A program made the translations under genes and the position numbers. From NCBI GenBank assembly GCA_947179485.1, contig OX359249.1, positions 36,442,250 through 36,506,249 on the forward strand: DNA of 64,000 nt. Reading direction: 5' to 3'. The notes beneath the pieces were generated by a model. That model saw nothing but the letters and a program-made list of their open reading frames with translations, had not been told where the DNA came from and searched no databases. Shown here in pieces: positions 36,837 through 48,159 of this stretch. Position 1 is the first letter of the stretch. Each line of letters starts with the position of its first letter. The DNA comes from Allacma fusca (Eukaryota > Arthropoda > Collembola > Symphypleona > Sminthuridae).

Positions 36837-37098
36837 CAGAGGTGTGGAATATTTTGAAATATTGTATTTAAAATAATATTTGAAATGCATATCGTATTTT
36901 TTACTTGGTATTTTTATCACCGCAAATGTTTTAAGGTATTTTGTATTTGGCATTTTGTCGACCATAATCTATATTGTATTTTGTATTTCGTATTTTGAAA
37001 ATATATGAACGTCATGTAGTTTTCTATTTACTTATCTTGTTACTTTTGCCCGCCCCGTATTTCAAATACAAATTGCAATTTCAAAATACAAAGCTCTG
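36837..37098. repeat. GTATTTTG-family short element
   Basis: Begins CAGAGGTGTGGAATATTTTG and ends CAAAATACAAAGCTCTG. Both arms carry GTATTTTGTATTT words, as in the element at 60065-61009. The opposite foldback arm lacks it. No target duplication matches, so one end is probably rearranged. Confidence 0.55.
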
Positions 37099-37189
37099 GC
37101 CACTGTCCAGGTTGGCTGTAAAACATATCTGAATAAACATTTTCAAAGGTAAAAATCAGGTAAAATAGCAATTTGAAACATTTTGAAAC

Positions 37190-38463
37190 CAGTGCTGCGA
37201 TCGGGTCAAGTAATTTCAAAACTTGACCATGAACTTGACTTGACCACGAAACTTCAAGTAATTTTCAAGACACAACCTGAACTTGATAACTCGCGTTCGT
37301 GTAATTACTTGACTTGTCAAGTTCAAGTAATCAAGTAATTTGTAAGACCCGAACTTGATCAAGTAGTTAAAGTTCCAAACTTGACTTGAACTTGACTTGA
37401 CCATGACTTGAACGCGACTTGAACTTGATAATTCAAGTTAAGTATCACAAAAAATATAACATGGCCACAATAACTTGTCGAACTTGCATCGGAAAATTAT
37501 TTCCTTCAGTCTGAAAATCAAAACGCATTCAGAAAACAATTTTACTACAATTTTTTATTTAAAACCATTCGAGGACATCTTTGAGCGTATACTGAATACA
37601 GTAAAAGTCCGATATAATTGACTATACAATTTATAAAGGAATTTACCTTATCAAAAACGTCTAAAGCATTGTGTAAATGAAAGTTGGGATCACACAAATG
37701 CATCCCTAATATCGCTACATTCCTTATAAGCTGAGCCCTTATTCCTTATAACGGACTTTCACTGTATATCGGACGAGTTTTACATGGTGTCAAGTTTTAT
37801 TTAATGTTCATATATACATTTACCTATTTGAGTATTACCAGTACTCTTAATTTAATATTTCATAAACTAGTACTTACTTATTTATTAAACGCTTTTTGTA
37901 AAGAGCCATCCAAGCTCATTTTATATTGGAATTTATTTACACGAGTTGAAACTAATAATTCTAAGCAACAATATGAATTATCAAGATAATTCTTTCATTT
38001 CATGGAGAGGCTGCAGCAACAACTAACAATGAGCAACGTCTGGTATAAACAAGACCTTCAGAAAACGGACTCTGATTTTGAATTTTGTCCTTTGAGATAT
38101 GACATGTGCAAACAAAATACCCTAACACGACATGAAGTTGAATTGTGATTTTGAAATTGCTTCCGTCCTTTATGGCATGCGATATCTAAAATAACTTGAA
38201 CTTGACCATGATATCTCAAGTTCATCGTAAAGTTTTTTCTTTCCATTACTTGACCCTGAACTTGACTTAAGGTTGTAGGTGTTAAGTAAATTTCCCTTAC
38301 TTGTACTTGAACATGACTTGTCTTAAAATGTCATGGTCAAGCCGAGTACGTATTTGAACTTGACCCGAAAGATACAAGTAAAAAAATTGGCCTACTTGAA
38401 CTTGACCCGAACTTGGACTTGACTTGAAAACTCAAGTATTACTTGAACTTGTGCGCAGCACTG
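37190..38463. mobile_element. hAT-type element, ACTTGA-armed, perfect 8-bp TSD
   Basis: Ends CAGTGCTGCG and GCGCAGCACTG. TTTGAAAC is duplicated exactly at 37182-37189 and 38464-38471. The left arm (37200-37440) and right arm (38185-38455) are arrays of GACTTGAACTTGACC-type words in opposite sense. The interior is AT-rich, carries a nested pogo-type MITE at 37599-37764 and has no transposase coding. Confidence 0.94.
37599..37764. mobile_element. pogo/Tigger-like MITE nested in the hAT element
   Basis: 166 bp, starting CAGTAAAAGTCCGATATAA and ending TTATAACGGACTTTCACTG (17 of 19 positions complementary), flanked by TA on both sides (37597-37598, 37765-37766). CAGT ends with a TA duplication are typical of the Tc1/pogo group. 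A relative lies at 45485-45646. Confidence 0.75.
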
Positions 38464-39268
38464 TTTGAAACCAATTCACGAAAATTTCTGACTGCCTTGT
38501 AGTACTTGCTTATTGAATATTCAATGTGTATTATATTTCAATGTGTGTTGAATATTCTGATTGGATATTAAATACAATTCAATGTGATGGATATCAGTTT
38601 AGTTAAACCGCCATAAATTACCCAGGTATTGCTATTCGTTTTAAGGGAAATTATTCTGTACCTAGGGTGATGTACACCAATGCAAGATTCTAAACTCTAC
38701 TCATACCGTAAGCTCACTTACTTGAGCTTGGGGCTAACCGGGGTGATACCTATCACGATATTTGGGATTGACGAATATGGTAAAAGTAAAAGTTGGATAG
38801 GGTATTGAAAAGTATACTTATGCTTTAGCGTAGAGGTGACATCATTGGAAACAAGTTGCCGGAATCCGGTTGAAAAAATTCGTACAATTAAAAAAGTAAA
38901 TGAATTTTGACATGGTAATTTTTCGCTGGCATGGCTTAAAATAAACACATACATTGAAATTTCCCTATTTGTCTTCTAATAACACCTAAAAGTTTTTCAG
39001 TAGTATTAAAAATTGTTTGCTACATGCGAAACCACTAATTTTGTAGAAATTATTGGGCAAGTTACAAATTTCTTAATTTGGAATTTTCTTGGGTCATGTT
39101 CCTTTATATATTTTATTAAATTATTATAATATTAAATTCCTTTAAATATATTGAAATTTCAATATAGTTCGAACGGTGGCACCCCTATGAAAAATTCCAT
39201 ACTCTACCCAACTTTTGCTTTTACCATATTCGTCAATTCCAAGCGGAAATCCCAAGTATCGCGTTAGG

Positions 39269-39435
39269 CAGGGCTGGAAATCGGGTGTGGCCCACCCTGG
39301 CCCGGCCAGGGTAAAAACTTTAGGGCCAGCGTAAAAAAACATTAACCAAGGCCCTCTGATTTCATGCGGAAAGGCCAACAAATCTATTTTGAGGGTTAGG
39401 GACAGGGTAAACATTATTTTATTAATTCACCCCTG
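39269..39435. mobile_element. Short hAT-like insertion with an empty site in the mirror arm
   Basis: 167 bp starting CAGGGCTGG and ending CACCCCTG. The flanks are GCGTTAGG (39261-39268) and GTGATAGG (39436-39443), a 6/8 match. The mirrored arm at about 38745-38765 has the uninterrupted sequence GTGATAGG in the inverted sense. It therefore shows the pre-insertion state and indicates that the left copy of the duplication has mutated. Confidence 0.7.
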
Positions 39436-40480
39436 GTGATAGGTATCACCCCGGTTATTCCCAAACTCAAGCAAGTTATGCCCAGTGGACCTGTACACAA
39501 TGTTCCAAAATGACAATTGATAAAATCAGTTCAAAATAATGTATTTCGAACATTCATTTTCAGCTGAAAATTGAACGAGCGGTTTTTCGGGCCTGGTTAC
39601 AAATGTACAATGGCCAACTAATTGCAGCATTGGTTACCGTTAACCCTACAATGGTCAATTCCTAACCTTAATGTCGTTAATATACGCATTTAGCTGATTA
39701 TATTGTTGGCAGAAAAATATTAGAGTACTACGGTACGAAAAACCGTTTGACAAAAAAATTCAACTTTTTGAAGGTTGGGGTACGTGAAACTTGTAATTTC
39801 CCATGTTAAATGCCATTTAAATTTTGCAGTTTTGAATTTCGAGACAAATTGGCTTCGCGCCAATTTTTTTAAAAAACTACGAAGGATTTTTCAGGTGGCA
39901 GGTATGACGTAAAGTTGTACTCAGGGTATGAGCAAACTAATTTTGGTGGAATTTCGAAAATCTGGAGGGGACACCAAAAAAGGTTTACTTGTCAGCTCTT
40001 TTGGACTGAGTGAAAACTTAGGGAGTGGAGTGAGAGTGGGACTGGTATGTATGAAAACGGTTGGGACTGAGACGGAGTGGGACTGACGGACTGAGAACAG
40101 TTTCAAATGCAGGGACTGAGCAGGACTGATGCGCGTAAAGTATTAAACAATTTTAAATTTTAGCGCCATATATTAAACCTCAAGGATGGAAATTAGCGCC
40201 ATTTTGTATCCTTGGGTACTGAGTGGGACTTTGACCCAAGACTTTCATTAGGACTGAACTGATTGTAAGCTAGACTCACCCTGTGGATAGCATAGCTCTG
40301 GTCAGTCCCAGAAGCAACTGAAGTCCCAATAAAACTGGTCAAACTCCCACTTAGTGGCCGGAACGATTCAGTTCGGTCCAGGATTTTTCGATTCGATTTA
40401 GTTAGGACACTGGACTGAACCACGAAAATTGTTTTTCCGTTCGGTCCAGTTAAATCGGTTCAGTTCGATTCGGTTACACC

Positions 40481-42256
40481 TAGTGCTGCGCTCAAGTCAA
40501 GTAAATTTCAGACTTGACCATGAAAGTCAAGTATTTTTCTCGCGCGATCTTGAACCATGGCTACTCATGGTCAGGTAATTACTTGAAATTTCATGGTCAA
40601 GTAATCAAGTACTTTTAACTCACTTGAACATGATCATGTACAAGCTAAACTTAACTTGACCATGACTTGACCGTGACTTGAACCGAACGTATATACATAT
40701 ACATACATATGTATATAATTTAATCATATACTAATTCAATATGCTGTGTTTTCACGTGTTTACAAAATTGTAATAGGTAATAAATAATAATTAAGGTAAT
40801 TATTAACAAGTCAAAAATACAGCAAAAAAATATCTGAAAAATATTTATCAAAGAATCTCATTGAAGCAAATACTGTTAACGCAATATGTTACAATTTAAT
40901 TTTCATACCGAACATGTGTTAAAACTTGTTAAAAAATAAAACTATAAGAAGTAGCGAAATGTTATTTTGAAAGTTTTTGCGCCGTGTCTTTGACATGCGC
41001 AACTTTATTTTACTTACATCAGTACATGAAATACTCATACTTCAAGGTCAAGTTTTTACATTATCAGACTTGACCATGAACATGACCAGAGCTGCTTTCA
41101 GGTAGCAAAAAATCAAGATCCGCACCTGAACCCGACCCGCACCTGAAATATCAGGTTAATTTTTTTCGTCGACCCGAACTTGGCCCTCCGGATCCGAGTT
41201 AATATCCGCACCTGTCAGGTATTTTTGGATCAGATATTGCTTGGCTACCCGCACCTGAAAAAATACCTGAGGTGCGGATCTCAAAACAAACCCGACCCGA
41301 ACTTGAACCCGAACCTGAACCCGAACCCGACTTTCAATTATTTTGTCAGAGGAAACTTATAAACATAAGTTCTATCCTAAGACTTTATCAAAGTAAATAT
41401 TATTTACAAATGACATTAAGTTACAAATGCAAAAATTAGTACTAATTTTAATTTACAAGCAGCACAAAACGAATGGGAACAGCTATTGAAGGTTCCCCAA
41501 GTATTCTCTGCGTGATAGCTTTAGAAAGAGACCGCAGATAATCATCATGCTTTTCAAATTTTAACGAAGTTAAGGCACAAGTATACACGAAATAGATTCC
41601 AAATCGATGATGTCTACGTCTGCTACAACGCTAAGGCTATATCATGAAATTAATTAGCAAAGTTAGGTTGTTTGTTAATTTAATTGATATGGCGGCTCTC
41701 ACGCATCACTAAACATAACGTGTCCTTCAGCCATATGACATTAACGTTCAGATCAGCCTGAAAGTTTCATTCACGTGAACCTAAAGTTAAATTATTAAGG
41801 TAAAAAAATACTTGCAAAATACCTGAAATTGCAAGTTCGGGTTCAGGTATTTTGAATTCCTCGTACCGAACCTGTACCTGACATTGAGCTCAGGTATATT
41901 TTTTAAACCCGAACTTGATCGTAACCCGACCTGTAATATCAGGTGCGGATCCTGGATGTACCCGCACTTGACCCGAATCTCAGGTACTTTTTTTGTAGCT
42001 GACCCGAACCCGACCCGAACCCGACCCGACGGGTATTTTTCAGGTACTACCTGATACCTGCAAGCAGCTCTGAACATGACTTGGGACTCAAGTAATATTC
42101 TCCAGCCTGACCATGACGCTTACTTGACTTCAAGTATCATGATCAAGTTTACACATTTCCTGACCATGACCAGAATGCCCAAGTTATAATAATTATTTTT
42201 TAACTTGACCATGACTTGAAATACTCATGTTCTACTTGAACTCGTGCGCAGCACTG
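40481..42256. mobile_element. hAT-type element, ACTTGA-armed (second copy), perfect 8-bp TSD
   Basis: Ends TAGTGCTGCGC and GCGCAGCACTG. GTTACACC is duplicated exactly at 40473-40480 and 42257-42264. The arms carry GACTTGACCATGACTTG words like the copy at 37190-38463. The interior is interrupted by a different hAT family at 41087-42072. There is no coding capacity. Confidence 0.94.
41087..42072. mobile_element. hAT-type element, CCCGAACC-armed, nested, perfect 8-bp TSD
   Basis: Starts CAGAGCTGCTTTCAGGTA and ends TACCTGCAAGCAGCTCTG (one unpaired base aside, good inverted ends). AACATGAC is duplicated exactly at 41079-41086 and 42073-42080, inside the right part of the ACTTGA element. The arms (41110-41340 and 41810-42060) consist of CCCGACCCGAACCTG and CAGGTGCGGATC words. 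The interior is AT-rich and non-coding. It is the younger of the two nested elements. Confidence 0.94.
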
Positions 42257-42264
42257 GTTACACC

Positions 42265-43135
42265 GAATGGACTGAATCGAATCGAAAACTGTTTGCCTTT
42301 CGTGGTTATTTAAATCTTAAGTTTTCGTCATTTCAAGTTTCCATTAGTGAGTTGGCACCTGCGGACTGCAGTTTCAGCGTATGTGAGTGTAAATTATTAT
42401 TTATGTTTTATCATCACAGTACCATTTTGGATTGTCATGACTCAGAAGTCAAAAAAGACTAAACCGTTTTTAATTTTCAAAAATGAACACCCTAAGGCTC
42501 GTCCTCGTCCAACTCTGTATATAATGTCAACTTCAGACAAAATTTCAATGCGTACATAAAAATGTACGTATGCTTAATGAAATATATGTTCACGTGTTTG
42601 TAGGAGTGTGACATAGGCGATTTATCTGTAAAATAATATCAGCTTATTAGAAAGCTTAGAAAGGAAAACAATTGATTTTAGCAACAATTCACCGATTTCG
42701 ATGAAACGTGACGACCATTAACATAACCCATCAAGTTTCCGGAACTGAGAGTTATTCCCATTCCTTCTATTTTAGCGAATCCTCCGAGATTCATAATTGT
42801 ATCATTTTTAGTTTCCAAGATTATTGTTGAATAACAATTATTTCCAGTTTCCTTTCTTTTGAATAAACCAAGCCTTCGGGTTATTTCATTCATTTGTGTT
42901 GTGATAAAGATAGAAGAGTTTATTAATTGCATTTGTCCAATTATTCTCATAAAAGCACGATCAATAAATAGTAAGTTCAGTAGTTGGTGTTCACAAAGGT
43001 AGTGACCCAAGCTTACCTTTATAATATACACATGCGGGGGGCAAGCAAGTGTATTTATACGTACACACGCAGGATTGTCTTGTGGAGGTGAGAGGCGCGC
43101 TGTCGTGCAGCGTAACGAGTACGTAGCCCTTACAT
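42265..43135. other. Intergenic DNA with an unrecognised minus-strand open frame
   Basis: A minus-strand frame open from 43244 to 42678 is partly translation of GGGAAC repeat DNA. Its last ~110 codons (42678-43015) look more protein-like but match nothing I recognise and have no convincing splice context. No call is made. Confidence 0.35.
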
Positions 43136-44024
43136 ACGAGTACAGGAACGGGTACGGGAACAAATATTTTGTTCCCACCCAGTTTGGGTACGGGAACAGG
43201 AACACACTCAGGTAGACCCGATCACCAAGAACAGAGATTTTCAATTTGTTCCCGTTCCCATCGGGTACGGCCTACGCATGATCCCGTTCCCATACCTGTT
43301 GTTCCCGGGATCGAGTGGGTATTTTTACCATCTTCTAGGAACACACTCAAAATTGATCTTGGAAGACGTAATAGTATTTATGTAAACAATTCAATTTGCA
43401 TATTCCACTGTATTCTTTTTTTCTGCAATTTCTACACACATATCCTTGCCTTAAAGATAATAATGTTAGAACTCCTTTTCCAGTACAATTGAGGTATTTC
43501 CTAATTCTACAAGTTTAATGTAATAAATATTAAAATAATTATTATTAGTTTATTCTCTTGTTGCAAGTTTTACTCTTGAGAAATTGATTGCTCGAATTAA
43601 TGTTTTTTCAAATAAGACTAACAAAGGAAAACTAATCCAAATATTTTTCAGATATATTTTGTATGCAGAAAATTATCTATGGGCCAGCTATGTTCTTAAA
43701 TATTAAGTACGATTTTGAAACCCTCATCAACATTCAATTTTATTGTTGGAAAAGCAACATCAATGCTCCATTCGTTGTTGCATCCTTTCCCAGTATGGCA
43801 TTTTAGTGTTGATATTCGTCTACTCGGGACATAATCTCTGAAGAATTAAATCCAGAACATTTTTAATTTCTGGGTACGGGAACAGGAACAGGTCCGGGTA
43901 CGAATTTTTATTTTCATGGGAACGGGTACCTAAAATACTGTTCCCACTATCACGGGTACGGGAACACTTAAGGGGAGTACCCATTGAGTGGGAACAGGAA
44001 CGGGAACAAACTGTTTGTACCCAT
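43136..44024. repeat. GGGAAC/GGGTAC-armed element, boundaries unresolved
   Basis: Two arms (43140-43340 and 43870-44024) carry GGGTACGGGAACAGGAAC words and their complements, as in the element at 48777-50058. The centre is AT-rich. The ends do not show matching inverted termini, and the direct repeat GACGACCA found at 42710 and 44025 does not sit at plausible ends. It is probably a truncated or rearranged hAT. Confidence 0.55.
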
Positions 44025-44243
44025 GACGACCATTGGGTCAACATAATAACCACTCCTGTTCGTATGTTTTTCCTTAAAAACTTGTAACACAATATTGTTT
44101 TCAACCAATTTCAATATCACTATACCATAATTTCAGAATGATGAAAGGATTTTGAATCTTCGCTGTCTCTCCTAAGCGCGCTTTATAGATTCTCGAATAC
44201 ACACTATCATAAAGCCTTTTTAATGTTATACCAAAGCATTATA

Positions 44244-44404
44244 CAGGGTTCGGATTTTTGTAAATCTCCCTGGAAGATTATTTCTGAATTTCCCTGCTGA
44301 CTATTATCTCCCTGCTGGTAGGTCCTCAACGATTTCAAAAATCCCTGCTGAAAAAAAGGTCAACGATTTTCAAAATCCCTGTTCGTCAAAATAAATCCCT
44401 TCCC
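44244..44404. repeat. Truncated AATCCCTG-family hAT MITE
   Basis: Begins CAGGGTTCGGATTTTTGTAA, matching the left end of the MITE at 17739 with small changes, and continues with CCCTGCTG and CAAAATCCCTG units. The right terminus is missing. It abuts a Helitron-like tail segment at 44405-44648. Confidence 0.6.
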
Positions 44405-44648
44405 TTTGAGATTTTCCTTAGAGGCTAACTACCCGGTTTGTATGTATTTACTATTCGCGTAGATTTATTTTCCATTGGCAAAGCCTATGACTGTTTATAA
44501 ATCTCATTATCCACATCGTTTTGTCTAGAATATTTATGTAAATATATCTAATAGCACTGTACAATCAGTTATTTCTGAATCATGTGATATATGACAACCA
44601 ACAAACTGAAGACTTTCGAAGCCAGCAATAGCTGGCTGTGCAGTGCTT
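44405..44648 (+). mobile_element. Helitron-like 3' tail fragment
   Basis: Matches the complement of 59903-60060 in blocks (CCGGGTAGTTAGCC, CACATGATTCAGAAATA, the terminal hairpin). It ends with a perfect 7-bp stem hairpin AGCCAGC-AATA-GCTGGCT, then GTGCAGTG and CTTG, then T. A hairpin a few bases before a CTRR-like 3' end followed by host T fits a Helitron terminus. The variant CTTG departs from the CTRR rule. Confidence 0.55.
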
Positions 44649-44933
44649 GTTTTATTTATTTATACATATCCGCGATACGAAGTACGAACCTTTTGGTGCT
44701 TGTTGCTCTGAGTCCTTAGGGAAAAGGAGGAATATTAAACAATACAAAAGATATACAGAAACTAACCTCCCTTTCATTACAAAGAATAGTTGCTCAAATT
44801 AATCCTACGCGGAACCAATTCCACCGTCCTCGAAGAATCAAACCCAACAATAATTTCTAAGTTTTACACTCCGAATAGTGGTCCCGATCTTTCAATTCTG
44901 AATCAAAAAATCTCGATTCAATTCAATTCAATT

Positions 44934-45147
44934 CTGATTCATCATTTTTCGATTCAATTCAATTCTGATTCATCATTTTTCGATTCAATTCAATTCTGAT
45001 TCATCATTTTTCGATTCAATTCAATTCTGATTCATCATTTTTCGATTCAATTCAATTCTGATTCATCATTTTTCGATTCAATTCAATTCTGATTCATCAT
45101 TTTTCGATTCAATTCAATTCTGATTCATCATTTTTCGATTCAATTCA
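44934..45147 (+). repeat. 31-bp tandem repeat, about 7 copies
   Basis: The unit contains CATTTTTCGATTCAATTCAA and CTGATTCAT, repeated almost without change. It lies in one arm of the GATTCAATT hAT only, so it expanded after the element formed. There are no unique spacers, which excludes a CRISPR array. Confidence 0.92.
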
Positions 45148-45484
45148 AAGCATGAATTGAATCATTTCATTCAATTCACTTCATGAATGAAATCACGCGA
45201 AATGCTTTGAATCGCGATTCAAATGATTCACGTGCAACGAATTTGTTCTCATAACCTGCTAAAAATGCAGCTAGTAACGCATATCACATTAAAAAACTCG
45301 TACGTGTTTCTGAGACATTTTTGATTTTTGTTGGGAATCAATTATTTTGTAAATAATAATTTTTATACGTCAAATACATCAATTATTTTAATTTACTATT
45401 ACATCATTTACTAACGGTCCAATTTAGGTCATACTGTGATGTGACAATTAATTAGCAGGATATGCAACTAATTTGATAATGTTA

Positions 45485-45646
45485 CAGTCAACTCTCGCTA
45501 TAAGGGATGCTTATGGGACCGGCAAAATTAATCCCTATGAGTATAGTGTTATATGTACATTGAGTAAATGGGAATCGGGACTAAATAACAATCCCTTATA
45601 TCAAAAAATCCCTTATAAGGGTATCCCTTATAGCAAGAGTTCACTG
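45485..45646. mobile_element. pogo/Tigger-like MITE nested in the hAT element
   Basis: 162 bp, starting CAGTCAACTCTCGCTATAAG and ending TTATAGCAAGAGTTCACTG, with TA on both flanks (45483-45484, 45647-45648). It is built of CCCTTATA and TATAAGGGA words. Its terminal structure is shared with the MITE at 37599-37764. Confidence 0.8.
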
Positions 45647-46038
45647 TATTGACAATTTTAGTGATAGTGAAATTGTTTGACTTATTTCCGCTGTTTTATG
45701 TAGTCATTACAAAATCCTTAAATAAAATGCTTATGTTACCACCTTTTACTGTCTGAATGATTTGAATCATCATTCGATTCAATTCAGCACGCAGAAATGA
45801 ATCAAATTGAATCCTGTGAATCTTGAATTGAATCGAATCATTGTATTTCATTCAATTCATAAGTTGAATTGAATCAAAACGAATTTTTTGAATTGAATTG
45901 AAAGATTGGGACCACTAACTCCGATGAGGTAAAGTTCTCCCGGTTACTTCCTTATTAAATTTATATTGTTAAATACACAAATTGATAATTATTTACAAAA
46001 CATACTACATCCATCCGTATAGTCTGAACTTCCAAACG

Positions 46039-46966
46039 CAAAGATGGGCCTTTTAATTCACCTAGCCTATTTCCTTCCTATAATTAAACTAATATAATGC
46101 GCATCCCTATTTGCCTATAATTATAATCCTCGCCAAGTTATCTCCCCCTTTTAAGGAAATGCTCAACCAAAAGCCTTCCTTAAATCCTATAAAGGCTAAA
46201 GCAACACGAAGTTCCTTCCTATAATATAGGAAACAGGGAGATGCCTACCTACATATACAATATCCCTATAAATGTTCTTATAATATTCCTTTTGAGAGTA
46301 TCATGCAACTATACCCTATTAGGAAGTTCAAAACTACTGCTTATATGATATATAACTTGTTATATAACTGCTACTATATAAGTGCACCCTTAAAGTCACT
46401 ACAGAAAACCGAAAACCCCGCATGTGTGTATGTCGAAATATCCTGTACTTAATAATACTACATTTATGTATTGCTACGTTGATCTGTTGGTTTGTTGATC
46501 TGTTGGTCTGTTCCACGCTGAAAATTTGTTACACCATTGTCGACCAGATGTCCTAACAATCGTGCTATAACATGCTTTACTTCTCCGCATTTTTACAATC
46601 ATTACTAATTTGTTGTAGTATATAAAAGGTAGAGATTTGCGAATGCAAACTTATACATACATTCCTCTTTGAAATTATATGCATACGTTTTATTGTTGAG
46701 TGCATCAGTTGCATGACTATACCCCTACTCGGCATGTCGGCATCAGTTGCATACCTGCTCCCTTCATATTATATTTATTTATGAAGCCCCTAGCCTAAAT
46801 TTCCTAGATGCCTATATTTATTTCCCAGACTTCCTATAATATTTTATTTGCATATAAATCCCATTGAACCTTGCCTATATCCTAGCCTAGATTCTTGTTT
46901 TTTTGCTTCCTCCCTAGAATTTTTGCCTATAAAAGGGCCTAGATATAGGCAAGGGGCCCATCTTTG
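46039..46966. mobile_element. hAT-type element, CCTATA-armed, in the protease-homologue 3' flank
   Basis: Starts CAAAGATGGGCC and ends GGCCCATCTTTG, a perfect inverted repeat. TTCCAAAC (46030-46037) and TTCCAAAG (46967-46974) match 7/8, with one extra base at the left junction. The arms repeat CCTATAATT and GCCTATA/CCTAG words. The right end lies only about 60 bp beyond the stop codon of the minus-strand serine protease homologue, so the 3' untranslated region may run into it. Confidence 0.75.
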
Positions 46967-47031
46967 TTCCAAAGTAAAACCCACGTATCTTTCACAAATT
47001 AGTTCCAGCAAAAATTTTCATTTTTTTGAAG

Positions 47032-48057
47032 CTAACGCTTACAGTCTCTATTCGAAGTTGCTTTCAATTTTGCTGCCTCAACCCAATCCCAATCCAATTC
47101 TGTGATTTTAGTGAACGACGAGAGACTCTGGCCTCCACAAAATTTTGGCTCTTCATAGTCCTGGATGTAGTGGCTCGAAAGAGCGTAAATGAATTCAACG
47201 TTCTTGTCCGAACAGATCATTGGTGCACCACTATCTTGCTATTAAAATGAGAGTTACAATTTAAATAAATGCAAATACTCATTCCTTAGCCATTATGCAT
47301 TCCATTAATAACAAGCACATATATCAAATACAACAGGGACTTACAAGACCACAGAGCAATGGAGGGGTACAAATATGAGTTGTGGGAAATCCTGCTTTTT
47401 GACATTCATCATCTGGCAATATCTGCACCGAAGCTTCCATGAGGTCTGACGTGTAGAGTTGAAATCCATTCTTGACCTTGTATTTTGTCCATGAAGCGTA
47501 TCTACAAGGGCCTTTTATTTCTTGTCCCTTTTTGGCAAATTCCATGGGCTTAATATCTTGAGTGAAGAGAATGGGATGTTGAAAATGAATTAATCCAAAA
47601 TTGTAGGCGTTACTTATTCTGCAGAAGGTTCATGCGGAATTGATTATATTGTTTGGATAAGTTACACAAACCAAGCTTTATATAGTTATGATTAACAACC
47701 TATCCCATTTCGGAAAATTGTTATAGTCATAAGACTGAAAGACAGTAAAGATGACTTTAGTTACTTACCCATCCCATTTGGGATGTTCGTTATGTTGACA
47801 CCAAATGGCCTCAGTTTTAGTCATTTTTCGATTGCTTCCGCCCATTTTAAATCTCGTATAATCGATAGAATGATACAATTGAGCTCTCAGAAGAAGATTT
47901 GAAGCGGATGTAAGCATAGTAACGTTGTCGATTAAAACTCCGTGGCCCTGTAGTAGCCATTTATGTATTTTCCAAGGTGCCTTTTCGATGGCAATAAGAG
48001 CTGGATATGAATACTCGGAAACAGGGTGTCTCAAAATGCGCTCGTGCTCGGTATGAC
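47032..48057 (-). CDS. Serine protease homologue, exons 2-4 (inactive S1 fold)
   Basis: Exon 2 is 48057-47769, exon 3 47618-47345, exon 4 47238-47032, with consensus GT/AG sites and phases 2 and 0. With exon 1 at 53523-53403 they give 296 residues. The chymotrypsin fold is clear: RIL..PVSEYSYPALIAIE at the start, LLCGLQDSGAP before the end, and cysteines matching 136, 168, 182, 191, 201 and 220. The catalytic His segment TAAHC is TSASN (S93, N94) and the Asp position is Asn (N143 in YNFGLI); the Ser (S231 in DSGA) is kept. The two cysteines of the His loop are lost together. It should be a non-catalytic secreted homologue, a class known in arthropod immunity and clotting. Confidence 0.85.
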
Positions 48058-48159
48058 CTGGCGATAATTGGTATCAATTAAATTAATTAAAATTGAATTT
48101 ATATTTTCCCATAGCACAGCCAAGAATTTGTGTTATAAAAATCATCGCTACGCGATAAT

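Larger units (their letters stand above)
35475..40350. repeat. Large inverted-repeat (foldback) structure, AGTCCCACTC arms
   Basis: The left arm (35490-35705 and 36255-36836) is the near-identical reverse complement of the right arm (40117-40330 and 39531-40110). The arms are packed with CAGTCCCACTC and GGACTGAG words. Inner segments also pair (about 38640-38810 with 39195-39480) but are more diverged. The arms are interrupted by later insertions: GAGTAGGAGTG sequence at 35706-36254, GTATTTTG sequence at 36837-37098, an ACTTGA hAT at 37190-38463 and a small hAT at 39269-39435. No clean outer target duplication was found. Mirror-image open frames of 61-74 codons in the arms are repeat translation, not genes. 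Confidence 0.8.
40352..42310. repeat. CGGTTCAGTTCGATTCGG-armed element, split by a hAT
   Basis: The left part (40352-40480) starts TAGTGGCCGGAACG and repeats TTCGGTCCAG and GGTTCAGTTCGATTC words. The same words resume after the inserted hAT at 42257-42300 (GAATGGACTGAATCGAATCG). No matching right terminus was found, so the host element is truncated. Confidence 0.5.
44876..45917. mobile_element. hAT-type element, GATTCAATT-armed
   Basis: Starts TAGTGGTCCCGATCTTTC and ends GAAAGATTGGGACCACTA (17/18 inverted match). The flanks ACTCCGAA (44868-44875) and ACTCCGAT (45918-45925) match 7/8. The left arm holds about seven near-identical copies of a 31-bp unit (44934-45147) containing CGATTCAATTCAATTCTGAT. 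The right arm (45755-45900) carries diverged GAATTGAATCGAATC words. The interior contains a nested pogo-type MITE (45485-45646) and no genes. Confidence 0.9.

Noticed and set aside
42678-43244. 188-codon minus-strand open frame as a host gene
   Set aside because: Its first third is GGGAAC repeat DNA. The remainder matches nothing I recognise and has no convincing exon borders.
42710-44032. Direct repeat GACGACCA at 42710 and 44025 as a target duplication of the GGGAAC element
   Set aside because: The sequence just inside the two copies does not form inverted termini, so the match is likely chance.
44934-45147. Regular repeats that could suggest a CRISPR-like array
   Set aside because: Units are head-to-tail with no unique spacers, and the locus is eukaryotic and inside a transposon arm.
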